From contig JBMOGW010000049.1 in the NCBI GenBank assembly GCA_049318165.1, positions 1-17,532 on the forward strand: a stretch of 17,532 nt of DNA. Direction: 5' to 3'. This DNA comes from UBA668 sp049318165. Its GTDB lineage: Bacteria; Actinomycetota; Acidimicrobiia; Acidimicrobiales; Ilumatobacteraceae. Made by a program: the position numbers and the translations under genes. The notes below the pieces were generated by a model. The model saw only the letters and a program-made list of their open reading frames with translations, was not told the DNA's origin and searched no databases. Below are positions 1 through 7,529 of the stretch, one piece after another (within the stretch, counting starts at the first letter, position 1; every line of letters begins with the position of its first letter).

Positions 1-2002
1 GCACGGCGAGGAACAGCACCGCACCGAGGAAGATGTACTTGTTGTCGGTGTTCCAACGGGACCCGGGGATGCCGGTGGCCAACATCGCGGCGATCATCGC
101 ACCGAAGGCGGCGCCGATCACCGATCCGTAGCCGCCCGTGAGGAGGCAGCCGCCGACGACGGCGGCGATGATGTACTCGAACTCCTCGCCGACACCCTGG
201 CTGGCGGCGACGGAGGTGTAGCGCAGTGCGGTCATCATGCCGACCAGGCAACCGACGAGCGACACCATCATGAACAGCCCGACCTTCACCTTGTCGACGG
301 GTACACCGACGGCGCGAGCGGCGTCCTTGTTGCCGCCGACGGCGAAGATCCAGTTGCCCCAGCGGGTCTTGGCGAGCACGAAGGCGCCGATCAGCGTCAC
401 CAGCAGCCACCAGAGGATGCTGACGCGCACCGGGGCGCCGGAGAACAGCAGCCGGATGGCGATGCCGACAGCAGCGATGCCGACACCACCGAACGTGAGC
501 AGGCGGCCGGTCAGGTCCGCGGCACGGTTCGGCTCACGGCGCTTCTGGAACATGTACTCGATCAGCGAGTTGCCGAGCACCAGTGCGGCGAGGATGGCCA
601 TGACGGCCATGTAGCCGGAGCGGAACCGCTCGCTGCCCGCGTCGTGGCGAACGACCAGGCCGGTGAAGAGGATCACCAGCGAGCCGACCGCACCGATGAC
701 GAGCTGGGCACGACTGGAGGTGCGTCCGGCGACGCCCTTCGCGCCGAGCACGGCGAGGATGCCGGCACCGCCGCCGCCCACCTGGACCAGCGAACGGAAG
801 CCCTGCTCGGTGCACAGCTGCAGGAACGTCAGCACGCCGACGAGCATCGCCACGCCGCCGAACAGCGACGTCAGCACGATCTTCGGGTACGCCATCGGCG
901 AACGACCCGCCGTGCCGGTGTGGCGGCGGAGGTGACTGATGCCTCGCCAGGCCACGATGCCGGCACCGCCGGCGAATGCGAGCACGCCGATGAGCACCTT
1001 CACGGGGTGCGACGGGATGGAGAGCAGCACACGCTCCTGGTCGGCGTCGAGGAAACGAGTGATCACGAACGACGCGACGGTGAGGCCGAGGCCGCCGAAG
1101 AACAGCTTCGCCGAGGCCGGCACCCACCAGGGACCGTACGGCGCACGGGTCTCGAATCGCAGCGAGGCGTAGCCGATCGCGAGGACGAGGACACCGCCGA
1201 GTGCAACGGCGCCCCAGACGGCGTTGGCGCTCACGCCGTCGGAGTGGTGGAGCATCACGATGCCGGCGATCATGCCGACGAGGCCCACCACCGCGACCAG
1301 GAGGCCCGGGACGTGCAGCGCGGCGCGGCGGACCAGCGACTGCTCGAGCAGACCGGCGATCACCAGCACGCCACCGATGACACCACCCACGAGCAGGATC
1401 GTGTCGCGAGCGGAGAACGGTTCGAGGGTGTGCGTCGCAGCGAACAGCTTGCGGAAGAACTCGAAGTGCTTCACCTCGTCGATGTTCTCGACGAGCACCT
1501 TGTCGACGAGGCGCTTGGCGAACACCAGGTTCACGCCTCGGAGTATGAAGAACGTGGCGAGTGTGACGATGAAGCTGGGGAGGCCTGTTCGGTTCACGAA
1601 CGTGCCGTTCAACCAGCCGATCATCCCTGCCGCGATGAAGGCGACGGGCACGGCGATGAACATCGACACGCCGTCGCCCATGAACTTCTGTGCGAACAGG
1701 CCGACGAGGATGCCCGTCGAGCCCGTCATGACGCCGGCGGAGAGGTCGAACTCGCCACCGATCATCAGCAGTGCCACCGCGGCGGCCATGATGCCGAGCG
1801 GGGCGGCACCGTCGAGCCAGCTGGCCGACGTCGGTGCCGTGGAGAACTTCTCGCTGGTCGCCCAGAAGAGCGCCCAGACCATGATGGTGCCGATCAAGGC
1901 ACCGATCTCCGGAGAGATCAGCATTCGTTGCAGCGGCCCACGGAACGAGATCCGTTCATCGTGTGTCGGCGCACCCCCTGATGCCACGACGTCGTCCGTC
2001 AT
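1..2002 (-). CDS. Sugar ABC transporter permease, RbsC-like, oversized (partial, C-terminus off left edge)
   Basis: Integral membrane permease of the ribose/xylose/inositol ABC family (BPD_transp_2 type); it would carry the substrate delivered by the lipoprotein at 2103-3149 across the cytoplasmic membrane. The frame is open for 667 residues to the edge. Residues about 25-165 hold the usual N-terminal helices, including the family-like GGEFDLSAG segment (about 75-83). Residues about 547-667 hold the usual second half: TRWGNWIFAVGGN, AARAVGV, then the AAVVGG and TGGYGSVIGA stretches. Between them, about 170-530, lie roughly 9-10 extra hydrophobic segments that ordinary 320-400-residue members lack. 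I checked this frame codon by codon and saw no stop or frameshift. Start ATG at 2002 has AGGGGG seven bases upstream (2010-2015). The ATPase is not in the window and may lie further left. Substrate is inferred from neighbours only. Confidence 0.88.
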   Translation of the reverse strand, partial: MTDDVVASGGAPTHDERISFRGPLQRMLISPEIGALIGTIMVWALFWATSEKFSTAPTSASWLDGAAPLGIMAAAVALLMIGGEFDLSAGVMTGSTGILVGLFAQKFMGDGVSMFIAVPVAFIAAGMIGWLNGTFVNRTGLPSFIVTLATFFILRGVNLVFAKRLVDKVLVENIDEVKHFEFFRKLFAATHTLEPFSARDTILLVGGVIGGVLVIAGLLEQSLVRRAALHVPGLLVAVVGLVGMIAGIVMLHHSDGVSANAVWGAVALGGVLVLAIGYASLRFETRAPYGPWWVPASAKLFFGGLGLTVASFVITRFLDADQERVLLSIPSHPVKVLIGVLAFAGGAGIVAWRGISHLRRHTGTAGRSPMAYPKIVLTSLFGGVAMLVGVLTFLQLCTEQGFRSLVQVGGGGAGILAVLGAKGVAGRTSSRAQLVIGAVGSLVILFTGLVVRHDAGSERFRSGYMAVMAILAALVLGNSLIEYMFQKRREPNRAADLTGRLLTFGGVGIAAVGIAIRLLFSGAPVRVSILWWLLVTLIGAFVLAKTRWGNWIFAVGGNKDAARAVGVPVDKVKVGLFMMVSLVGCLVGMMTALRYTSVAASQGVGEEFEYIIAAVVGGCLLTGGYGSVIGAAFGAMIAAMLATGIPGSRWNTDNKYIFLGAVLFLAV

Positions 2003-2055
2003 GCATCGTCCCCCTCTGTTCGTACGTGTGTGTGTTGTCCGTCCGGGCACCGGAA

Positions 2056-2085
2056 CGGGCCGGGGACCGCGAGGTCCCCGGCCCG
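2056..2085 (-). terminator. Strong GC hairpin between binding-protein and permease genes
   Basis: A perfect 13-bp inverted repeat (CGGGCCGGGGACC at 2056-2068, its complement at 2073-2085) with a 4-base loop; one more A-T pair extends it. It sits in the 100-base gap after the binding-protein stop. No T-run follows on the minus strand, so it is less likely a full intrinsic terminator than an attenuator or a 3'-end stabiliser that keeps binding-protein mRNA above permease mRNA, as known for other binding-protein transport operons. Confidence 0.6.
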
Positions 2086-2102
2086 TACACCGAGTGCTGG
2101 GA

Positions 2103-3149
2103 TCAGCGGGTGCCTGCGGCGACCAGTTCCTTCACCGCGGACACGTTGTCCTTGGTGACGAAGCCGGGGCCGGTGTACACCGGCAGACCGCCACCGACCG
2201 TGTTCTGGTTGGTGACGTTGAGGTACAGGAAGACCACCGACAGGTAGCCCTGGAGGTACTGCTGCTGGTCGATCGTGAAGGCGATGTCGCCCGCCTCGAT
2301 GGCATCGAGGAGGTCGGTCGACAGGTCGACCGCACCGATCATCACGTCACGGCCGAGCTCGGCTGCGGCGTCCTTCGCCAGGACGGCACCGATGGGGCCG
2401 GTGGCGAAGATGGCGTCGATGTCGGCATCGGCGTCGAGCGCCGCCTTGATCTCGCTCTGCGAGGTGGTCGGGTCGGCGTCACCGGAGGTGTTGATCTTCA
2501 CCACTTCGCCGCCGAAGGTCTCCTCGGCGCCGTCGCAGCGAGCCTCGAGGCCCACGTTCGACTGCTCCTGCATGACGCAGAGCAGCTTCTTCTTGCCCTC
2601 GGCCTTGAACTTCTCGCCGGCGCCGTTACCGGCGACCGTCTCGTCCTGGCCGACGTGCGTGATGGCACCGAGCTCCTTGAACAGGTCCGAGCCGGAGTTC
2701 ATCGTCACCAGCGGGATGCCGGCTGCGACCGCAGCCTTCACCGAGGCCTCGAGGGCGCCCGGATCGGCCAGCGAGACGGCGATGCCGTCCACGCCGGCAG
2801 CGACGGCATCGTCGATCAGCTTGGCCTGAGCCGCACCGTCGTTGTTGCCGCCTTCGTACTGCACCGTGATGCCGAGGTCCTTGCCGGCCTGCTCGGCGCC
2901 CTTCTGGGCCACCGACCAGAACACGCCACCGTCGCCGTGGGTGATGACGGCGATGGTGACGTCCTCACCCTCGGTCACGTCCACGGTGTCGCTGGTGACG
3001 GGCTCGCTGCCGCCGGAGGTGGTGTCTGCCCCACCGGTGGTGTTGCTACCCCCGCTGGTGGCGGTGCCACCGTCACTGTCGCTGCTGCACGCGGCCGCGA
3101 ACAGCGAGAACGCTGCCACGGAAGCGAGCAGGAAACGGCTCTTCTTCAT
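2103..3149 (-). CDS. Sugar ABC transporter substrate-binding lipoprotein
   Basis: Extracytoplasmic solute-binding protein of the periplasmic-binding-protein 4 type (ribose/inositol/galactose binding family), 348 residues, the normal length. Residues 1-21 form a lipoprotein signal: KKSR, a hydrophobic stretch, then a lipobox-like AAAC with Cys21 as probable lipid site. Residues about 22-55 are a Ser/Gly/Thr linker. The mature fold begins near TIAVITHGDGG and includes GVDGIAVSL, AGIPLVTMNSG, IFATGP and TIDQQQYLQGY, all typical of the family. Start ATG 3149 has AGGGGG six bases upstream (3156-3161). It lies 61 bases downstream of the TIM-barrel gene and 100 bases upstream of the permease gene, same strand, so the three probably form one operon. 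The ligand cannot be read from sequence; inositol or a related polyol is inferred from the IolE-like neighbour. Confidence 0.93.
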   Translation of the reverse strand: MKKSRFLLASVAAFSLFAAACSSDSDGGTATSGGSNTTGGADTTSGGSEPVTSDTVDVTEGEDVTIAVITHGDGGVFWSVAQKGAEQAGKDLGITVQYEGGNNDGAAQAKLIDDAVAAGVDGIAVSLADPGALEASVKAAVAAGIPLVTMNSGSDLFKELGAITHVGQDETVAGNGAGEKFKAEGKKKLLCVMQEQSNVGLEARCDGAEETFGGEVVKINTSGDADPTTSQSEIKAALDADADIDAIFATGPIGAVLAKDAAAELGRDVMIGAVDLSTDLLDAIEAGDIAFTIDQQQYLQGYLSVVFLYLNVTNQNTVGGGLPVYTGPGFVTKDNVSAVKELVAAGTR

Positions 3150-3210
3150 TCGAATCCCCCTCTAGGAATCTCTTGGTTGTGCCGGGCGGTCCGGCGGGAA
3201 CTGACGACGG

Positions 3211-4086
3211 TCACGTCGCCAGCGATCTCAAGTAGTCGAGGCTGCCCCGAACCCCGACCATCGGGCCTTCCCCGACGGCCGGTTCGCCGTCGAGCAGGGA
3301 CACATCTTGCTCCAAGACGTACCACCCGTCGTACCGGAGGCGCTCGAGCACCGAAAGAGTGGCCGCGATCGGGGCGGATCCGGCACCCGCGGACGGGAAC
3401 AGCCCGGCGACGGTGGCGGTCATGAGGGTGAGCTCACCCTCCTTCATCCGGGCGGCGACATCGGCCCGCACGTCCTTGATGTGGACGAGGCCGACGCGGT
3501 CGTGGAACGACTCGGCGATCTCGACGGTGTCGGCCCCGCCGATGAACAGGTGGCCGGTGTCGAGGCAGAAACGCACCGGCGAGCCGTCGAGGAAGCGTTG
3601 GAACTCGTCGGCGGTCTCGATGAACGTGTCGACGTGCGGGTGCACCACCTGTACCAGCCCGTGTTCGGCGGCGATGTCGTCGACGACCTGCAGGTGCTCG
3701 AAGATCGACGCCCACTCGGCCGCACCGATCGCAGGGCGCTCCCAGGCCGAGGCGCTGGACACGACAGCGGTGACGAAGTGACGACCACCGCCGGCCGCGA
3801 TCGTGCGTGCCGCCTCGTGGGCACCCTCGATGACAGCGTCACGCTGGTCGGCGCGGTGCATCACGAGCGGAACGAAACCGCCGACGAGCTGGAGGTCGTA
3901 CTCGGCCAACAACGCACGAAGTTCCTGGGCGTCGGTGGGCAGCCAGCCGAGGGCACCCAGTTCGGTGGCCGTGATGCCGAGATCGCGCATCTCGCCGAGG
4001 ACGCGGCGGGGCGGGAGCTGCATGCCCCAGCCCGGCGCCTCGCAGATGCCCCACGAAATGGGCGCGGCAGCCACTCGATCCATCAC
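3211..4086 (-). CDS. IolE/xylose-isomerase-like TIM-barrel protein (sugar phosphate isomerase/epimerase family)
   Basis: Cytoplasmic TIM-barrel enzyme of the AP-endonuclease-2/xylose-isomerase superfamily, closest by eye to inosose dehydratase (IolE, 2-keto-myo-inositol dehydration) or IolI-type isomerases. Seen: APISWGICE at residues 8-16, ATELG (Glu42), VVHPHVDTFIE (147-156), CLDTGHL (174-180), VGLVHIKDV (198-206) and VLEQD (Glu259). The Glu, Asp and His residues in these motifs match the usual divalent-metal ligands. Length 291 residues, normal. GTG at 4086 is chosen because AGGGGG (4097-4102) lies 10 bases upstream; ATG at 4083 is the alternative, 13 bases from it. It is the first gene after the promoter at 4152-4181 and heads the transport operon. 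Dehydratase versus isomerase cannot be separated by eye, so no gene symbol is given. Confidence 0.85.
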   Translation of the reverse strand: MMDRVAAAPISWGICEAPGWGMQLPPRRVLGEMRDLGITATELGALGWLPTDAQELRALLAEYDLQLVGGFVPLVMHRADQRDAVIEGAHEAARTIAAGGGRHFVTAVVSSASAWERPAIGAAEWASIFEHLQVVDDIAAEHGLVQVVHPHVDTFIETADEFQRFLDGSPVRFCLDTGHLFIGGADTVEIAESFHDRVGLVHIKDVRADVAARMKEGELTLMTATVAGLFPSAGAGSAPIAATLSVLERLRYDGWYVLEQDVSLLDGEPAVGEGPMVGVRGSLDYLRSLAT

Positions 4087-4150
4087 GACGATTCATCCCC
4101 CTGGCGGCGCGAGCCACCGACTCCCCGGTCGGCCCCCGCCGACTTTGTAT

Positions 4151-4165
4151 GTTTATAGCCCAAAC
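4151..4165. promoter_or_regulatory. Candidate ROK-regulator operator
   Basis: GTTTATAGCCCAAAC is an imperfect palindrome (GTTT-N7-AAAC) that covers the -10 box of the promoter for the TIM-barrel/transport operon and abuts the 8-bp palindrome CTAATTAG (4165-4172). A repressor bound here would block the promoter. The adjacent ROK repressor gene is the natural candidate. This is inference from position and symmetry; I know no matching published motif for this organism. Confidence 0.45.
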
Positions 4166-4181
4166 TAATTAGCGCTGTAAA
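4152..4181 (-). promoter_or_regulatory. Sigma70-type promoter of the TIM-barrel/ABC transport operon
   Basis: Read on the minus strand: TTTACA (-35, 4181-4176), an 18-base spacer, TATAAA (-10, 4157-4152). The segment is strikingly AT-rich against its GC-rich surroundings. It predicts a transcript start near 4145 and a leader of about 60 bases before the start codon at 4086. Confidence 0.65.
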
Positions 4182-4200
4182 GCATCCACACGATCCGGTG

Positions 4201-5433
4201 TCAGGCGGTCGACGGCACGAGCGTCGGGTCGAGGAACAGCCGCTCCGCAGCCAACATGGTGCCACCCATGGCACCTGCTGCCCATCCGAGGCTGCTCAGC
4301 TCGATGCGACACGCTCCCGCGCTCTCCGACATGGCATTGGCGCGGAACGCCCGCTGCGCCTCGTCCATCGTCCAGGGCGCCACGGCAGGCAGGAAGCCGC
4401 CGAGAATCACGACGTCCGGGTTGAACACATCGACGATGTTCGCCAGCCCGACGCCGAGCCAGCGACCGAACGTGCGCAACCCTTTCAGGGCCAACGGGTC
4501 CTCCGCTTCTGCCCGGGTGCAGACGATCTTCACCTTCGCCTCCGGGCTGAGCCGCGTGTCCTGCAGCAGTTCCTCGGCGATGTCGGGCACCGCCTCGGCG
4601 AGCAGCGCACGCAGTCCGACGGTGGTCTCCCAGCAACCCGTACTGCCGCACGCGCACGCCGAGCCGCGTGGCTGCACGGTCATGTGCCCCACCTCGCCGG
4701 CTGCGCCCGACGCGCCACGGAACAGCTCGCCACCGACCACCACTCCCCCGCCCACGCCGTTCACGGCGAGGACGTACACCAGGTGTTGGGCTCCGGCGGA
4801 GGTGCCCGCGTGGTATTCGGCGAGCGCGCTCAGGTTGGCCTCGTTGTCGAGCACGATGGGCAGGCTGTCGCCGAACTCGGCGCGCAGTCGGCGGCCGAGC
4901 GGTGCGTCCTTCCACCCCAGGTTCGGTGCGCGGCGCACCACGCCCCGGTCCATGTCGACGATGCCGGGAATGGCGATCGACGCACCAGCGACCCGGGCAT
5001 CCATCGACTCGACGGCGGTGATGGCCCTTCGCATCTCACGCACGAGCGACGGAAGGATGTCCTCGAACGACGTCGACCCGCCGCTCAGCGTGCGCCGCTT
5101 GCGGTACAGGGTGGTGCCGGACAAGTCGTTGGCCAGCACGGAGATGAAGCCGAGGTCGACCTCCACACCGAGCGTCGCCACATGACTGCCGTCGAGCTGG
5201 ACCAGCGTGGCCGGACGGCCGACGCGCTGCTCGCTCTTCAGGCCGACCTCCTTCACCAGACCACGGTCGATCAGTTCGGCGATCAGGCTGGACGCGGTGG
5301 CCCGGGTGAGGCCGGTGAGTTCGGCGACGCCGGCGCGGCTGCGCGGACCATGCGACGCCAACAACCGCAGCACCAACGACAGGTTGTGACGGCGCACGTG
5401 CAGGTGCTCCACCGGCGAGTCCATCGTCGTCAC
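4201..5433 (-). CDS. ROK-family transcriptional regulator (NagC/XylR-like repressor)
   Basis: DNA-binding sugar-responsive repressor, 410 residues. An N-terminal winged helix-turn-helix (about 15-75; VAELTGLTRATASSLIAELI) precedes a ROK domain with the zinc signature His250, Cys260, Cys262 and Cys267 (GEVGH ... CACGSTGC). The DNEAN stretch at 196-200 matches the sugar-binding region. The kinase ATP motif DxGGT is degraded to EVDLG at 91-95, as expected for a repressor rather than an active kinase. GTG 5433 is chosen because TACAGT lies seven bases upstream, suggesting a leaderless start; ATG 5424 (9 bases inside) is possible. It is transcribed in the same direction as the downstream TIM-barrel/ABC operon, 114 bases away, and most likely controls it through the operator at 4151-4165. 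Confidence 0.92.
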   Translation of the reverse strand: MTTMDSPVEHLHVRRHNLSLVLRLLASHGPRSRAGVAELTGLTRATASSLIAELIDRGLVKEVGLKSEQRVGRPATLVQLDGSHVATLGVEVDLGFISVLANDLSGTTLYRKRRTLSGGSTSFEDILPSLVREMRRAITAVESMDARVAGASIAIPGIVDMDRGVVRRAPNLGWKDAPLGRRLRAEFGDSLPIVLDNEANLSALAEYHAGTSAGAQHLVYVLAVNGVGGGVVVGGELFRGASGAAGEVGHMTVQPRGSACACGSTGCWETTVGLRALLAEAVPDIAEELLQDTRLSPEAKVKIVCTRAEAEDPLALKGLRTFGRWLGVGLANIVDVFNPDVVILGGFLPAVAPWTMDEAQRAFRANAMSESAGACRIELSSLGWAAGAMGGTMLAAERLFLDPTLVPSTA

Positions 5434-5440
5434 TCGGTCG

Positions 5441-5446
5441 ACTGTA
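5441..5446 (-). promoter_or_regulatory. Leaderless -10 box of the ROK regulator gene
   Basis: TACAGT (TAnnnT) on the minus strand, followed by seven bases and then the GTG at 5433. The spacing puts the transcript start on the start codon. Confidence 0.5.
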
Positions 5447-5470
5447 GCGACAGGCGACGGATCCAGTGGC

Positions 5471-5476
5471 TACCGT
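5471..5476 (+). promoter_or_regulatory. Leaderless -10 box of the protease gene
   Basis: TACCGT on the plus strand, seven bases before the ATG at 5484. It supports 5484 over the in-frame GTG at 5466, which lies upstream of the box. Confidence 0.5.
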
Positions 5477-5483
5477 CCACGGC

Positions 5484-6143
5484 ATGCAGCGGCTCGTCGC
5501 GCTCACCCTGGTCGCCGTCGCGCTGCTTGCGTCGTCGTGCGCCGGCGACGACGCCGACGACGCAGCGCTCATCGCCGCAGCAGTCCACATCGAGGCAATG
5601 GGCTGCCATCGCCGACCCACGGTGGGCGCCGGCTCGTTCATGGCGAAGGACCGCGTGCTGACCGTCGCCCACGTCGTGGCCGGGAGCACGGACGTGCAGG
5701 TGGTGCTGTCCGACGGGTCGCGCCGGTCGGCCACCGTGATGGCGATGGACCGCAAGAAGGACCTTGCCGTGTTGCGTGTCGATGCCGACGTCGAACCCTT
5801 GATCCCGGGGCGCGCCCGCGCCGGTGACCGCGGCGAGTTCGTCGTCCGCCGTGACGACCGATCGGTCGAGCAGGAGTTCTCGATCGTCACGTTCGTCGAC
5901 ATCAACGCGATGGACATCGACCACACCGGCCCGTCGTTGCGCAAGGGCTTCCAGATCACCGCGAGCGTCGACCACGGCGACTCGGGCAGCGTGTTGGTCA
6001 CGGCGGACCGCGCCGTCGGAGTGGTGTTCGCGCGCAGCACAGGGGCCGAGGGCCGGGCGTGGGCGACGGACATCCGCGAGGCCGCGCCGCTGCTCTCGGT
6101 GCCCGATGGCACGGTGACCGACGTCGGCGAGTGCGCCGGCTAG
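5484..6143 (+). CDS. Trypsin-like serine protease lipoprotein
   Basis: Secreted, probably membrane-anchored serine protease of the chymotrypsin/trypsin-like fold, 219 residues. Residues 1-19 are a signal with the lipobox-like ending LASSC (Cys19). The catalytic triad is visible: His63 in VLTVAHVV, Asp93 in KKDLAVLRV, Ser167 in DHGDSGS. The core is short and no PDZ domain follows, so it is not a classic HtrA/DegP; the GDSGSVL and GVVFARST segments faintly recall the protease domain of actinobacterial MarP, but the MarP membrane domain is absent. Start ATG 5484 gives a compact signal peptide and sits seven bases after TACCGT; GTG 5466 would add MATVHG. It diverges from the ROK regulator gene and converges on the glucokinase gene with only 13 bases between stops. 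Substrate unknown. Confidence 0.82.
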   Translation: MQRLVALTLVAVALLASSCAGDDADDAALIAAAVHIEAMGCHRRPTVGAGSFMAKDRVLTVAHVVAGSTDVQVVLSDGSRRSATVMAMDRKKDLAVLRVDADVEPLIPGRARAGDRGEFVVRRDDRSVEQEFSIVTFVDINAMDIDHTGPSLRKGFQITASVDHGDSGSVLVTADRAVGVVFARSTGAEGRAWATDIREAAPLLSVPDGTVTDVGECAG

Positions 6144-6156
6144 CTGGTCGGCTCGA

Positions 6157-7089
6157 CTAGTGCACGTCGTGCAGCAGTGCTGCGCCGACGGCACCGGCGA
6201 ATTCGGTGAGCGACGCGAACATCAGCGACGGGTGCGGCCGCAGATCCGGCGCGTAGAGGTACTCGGTGAACCACTTCTGGATCGGCCCGAGGTACAGGTC
6301 GGCCGACGCGGCCAGGCCGCCACCCAGCACGAACGCTTGCGGGTCGAGCACGTTGGTGAGGTTCACCAGGCCGAGCGCCACCCAGCGCCCGAAGGAGTCG
6401 ATCACCTCGAGTGCTTCGTCGTCCCCCTCGCGGGCGGCCGACTGCACGTGTTCGCCGCGGACCGCCTCGGGGTCGCCACCCGCGAACTCGACGACGCGGT
6501 GCAGTCGCTTGGCGGCGGCGGCCTCGCGTGCGAGCCGACCGAGGCCCGAGCCCGACGCGTAGCGCTCCCAGCATCCACGACGGCCGCACGGGCAGAACGG
6601 GCCGTCGGGGTCGACCACGAAGTGGCCGATCTCGCCGGTGAAGCCGTTGGCGCCGCGGACCAGTTGGCCACCGGCGACCACGCCGCCACCGATGCCGGTA
6701 CCGAGCGTGACCATCACGAAGTCGTCCAGACCACGCGCCGCGCCGGTGCGCCACTCGGCGACGGCGGCGCAGGTGGCGTCGTTGTCCACTTCGACGCTGG
6801 TGTCCAGCCGTTCGGACAGCAACCGGCCGACCTCGAAGTCGGCGATGTCGACCAGGTTCGGCGAGGCGCGGATGACGCCGGTTCGCGTCACCAGGCCCGG
6901 CACGCCGACACCGAGGGTGTCCCACTCGCCGAGCGACCGAGCCACCTCGGCCAACGTGTCGATGATCTTCTCCGGCCCCCGTGGTGTGGGCAGCCGGAAC
7001 TCGCGCTCGATCCCGCCTTCGGCGTCGAGCACCACGCCGAGGCACTTGGTGCCGCCGACATCGATGCCCGCCCGGCGAACGGCGGTCAT
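6157..7089 (-). CDS. ROK-family glucokinase
   Basis: Sugar kinase that phosphorylates glucose or a related hexose with ATP (or polyphosphate) in the cytoplasm. Unlike the ROK regulator upstream it has no DNA-binding domain and keeps the active phosphate motif: DVGGTK at 10-15, sugar-binding VDND at 101-104, GEIGH at 152-156, and zinc cysteines 166, 168 and 173 (CPCGRRGC). Length 310 residues, typical. ATG 7089 overlaps the TGA of the SRPBCC gene (ATGA), which indicates translational coupling and fixes the start; the frame is open further upstream but there it only shadows the SRPBCC gene. It is the last gene of the operon starting near 10375. Glucose specificity is a family guess; mannose or N-acetyl sugars are possible. 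Confidence 0.88.
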   Translation of the reverse strand: MTAVRRAGIDVGGTKCLGVVLDAEGGIEREFRLPTPRGPEKIIDTLAEVARSLGEWDTLGVGVPGLVTRTGVIRASPNLVDIADFEVGRLLSERLDTSVEVDNDATCAAVAEWRTGAARGLDDFVMVTLGTGIGGGVVAGGQLVRGANGFTGEIGHFVVDPDGPFCPCGRRGCWERYASGSGLGRLAREAAAAKRLHRVVEFAGGDPEAVRGEHVQSAAREGDDEALEVIDSFGRWVALGLVNLTNVLDPQAFVLGGGLAASADLYLGPIQKWFTEYLYAPDLRPHPSLMFASLTEFAGAVGAALLHDVH

Positions 7090-7520
7090 CCCTCGGCTCG
7101 GGTCTTCAGTTCGCGCACCGTGTTGAGGATGCGCACCTCGGCCCGGCGCTTCACGAAGCCGGGAAGCGGCACGACCAGTTCGATGGCGAGGTCGTAGCGC
7201 ACCTCCGTACCGCCGTCGGCGGTGGCGGTGAAGTGGTAGGCGCCGTCGATGGTGCGCATGATGTCGCCGCGCAGCATCGTCCAGCTCAGCACCGCCGGGG
7301 CGCTGCTGTAGTCGTACCCCAGCGTGTAGTGCGTGCTGCGACCCAGCGCCGACGCTCGGTACTCCACCTCCGTGGGGCGGCCGGCCTCGTCGCGGGAGCG
7401 AACGATGACGTCCTTCACGTCCTTCGCCCATTCGGGGTAACGCTCGAAGTCCGACGCGATCTCCCACACGCGCTCCGGCGCGGCAGCGATGGTGGTGGTC
7501 TGGGAGGCCGTTTCTGCCAT
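7086..7520 (-). CDS. SRPBCC-family protein (polyketide cyclase/dehydrase-like, START-like fold)
   Basis: Small 144-residue hydrophobic-pocket protein. Seen: N-terminal TIAAAPERVWEIASDFERYPEW, the hallmark opening of SRPBCC/polyketide cyclase-like proteins, then alternating beta strands (TEVEYRASALGRSTHYTL, GTEVRYDLAIELVVPLPG) and a long C-terminal helix ending in NTVRELKTRAEG. These proteins bind lipids or small hydrophobic ligands; the real role is unknown. From memory it resembles TB16.3 (Rv2185c) of Mycobacterium tuberculosis, which also lies near pimB'. Its stop overlaps the glucokinase start (ATGA), and it begins nine bases after the membrane-protein gene ends. Confidence 0.85.
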   Translation of the reverse strand: MAETASQTTTIAAAPERVWEIASDFERYPEWAKDVKDVIVRSRDEAGRPTEVEYRASALGRSTHYTLGYDYSSAPAVLSWTMLRGDIMRTIDGAYHFTATADGGTEVRYDLAIELVVPLPGFVKRRAEVRILNTVRELKTRAEG

Positions 7521-7529
7521 GTCTGCGTT

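Noticed and set aside
1564..1612. GAAC-N5-GTTC look-alikes in coding DNA (for example near 1598 and 10898)
   Set aside because: The spacing is five, not four, and they lie within genes, so they do not match the LexA geometry.
644..1981. Long plus-strand open frame (445 codons) opposite the permease
   Set aside because: Composition is His/Arg/Glu-rich without any family motif; the minus strand carries a clear permease. It is an antisense shadow typical of GC-rich DNA.
3181..3195. GCCGG/CCGGC mini-hairpin between the TIM-barrel and binding-protein genes
   Set aside because: Five-base GC arms are frequent by chance in this composition, and no functional context supports it.
1224..3425. 733-codon plus-strand open frame
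   Set aside because: It runs antisense across the permease, the binding protein and part of the TIM-barrel gene, has no recognisable domain, and is a codon-bias artefact.
6135..6157. Possible small hairpin between the protease and glucokinase stops
   Set aside because: Only a 6-bp stem including a G-T wobble, with no T-run; too weak to call a terminator.
7090..7467. Upstream extension of the glucokinase frame
   Set aside because: It overlaps the SRPBCC gene in another frame; the ROK motif starts right after ATG 7089, which forms an ATGA junction.
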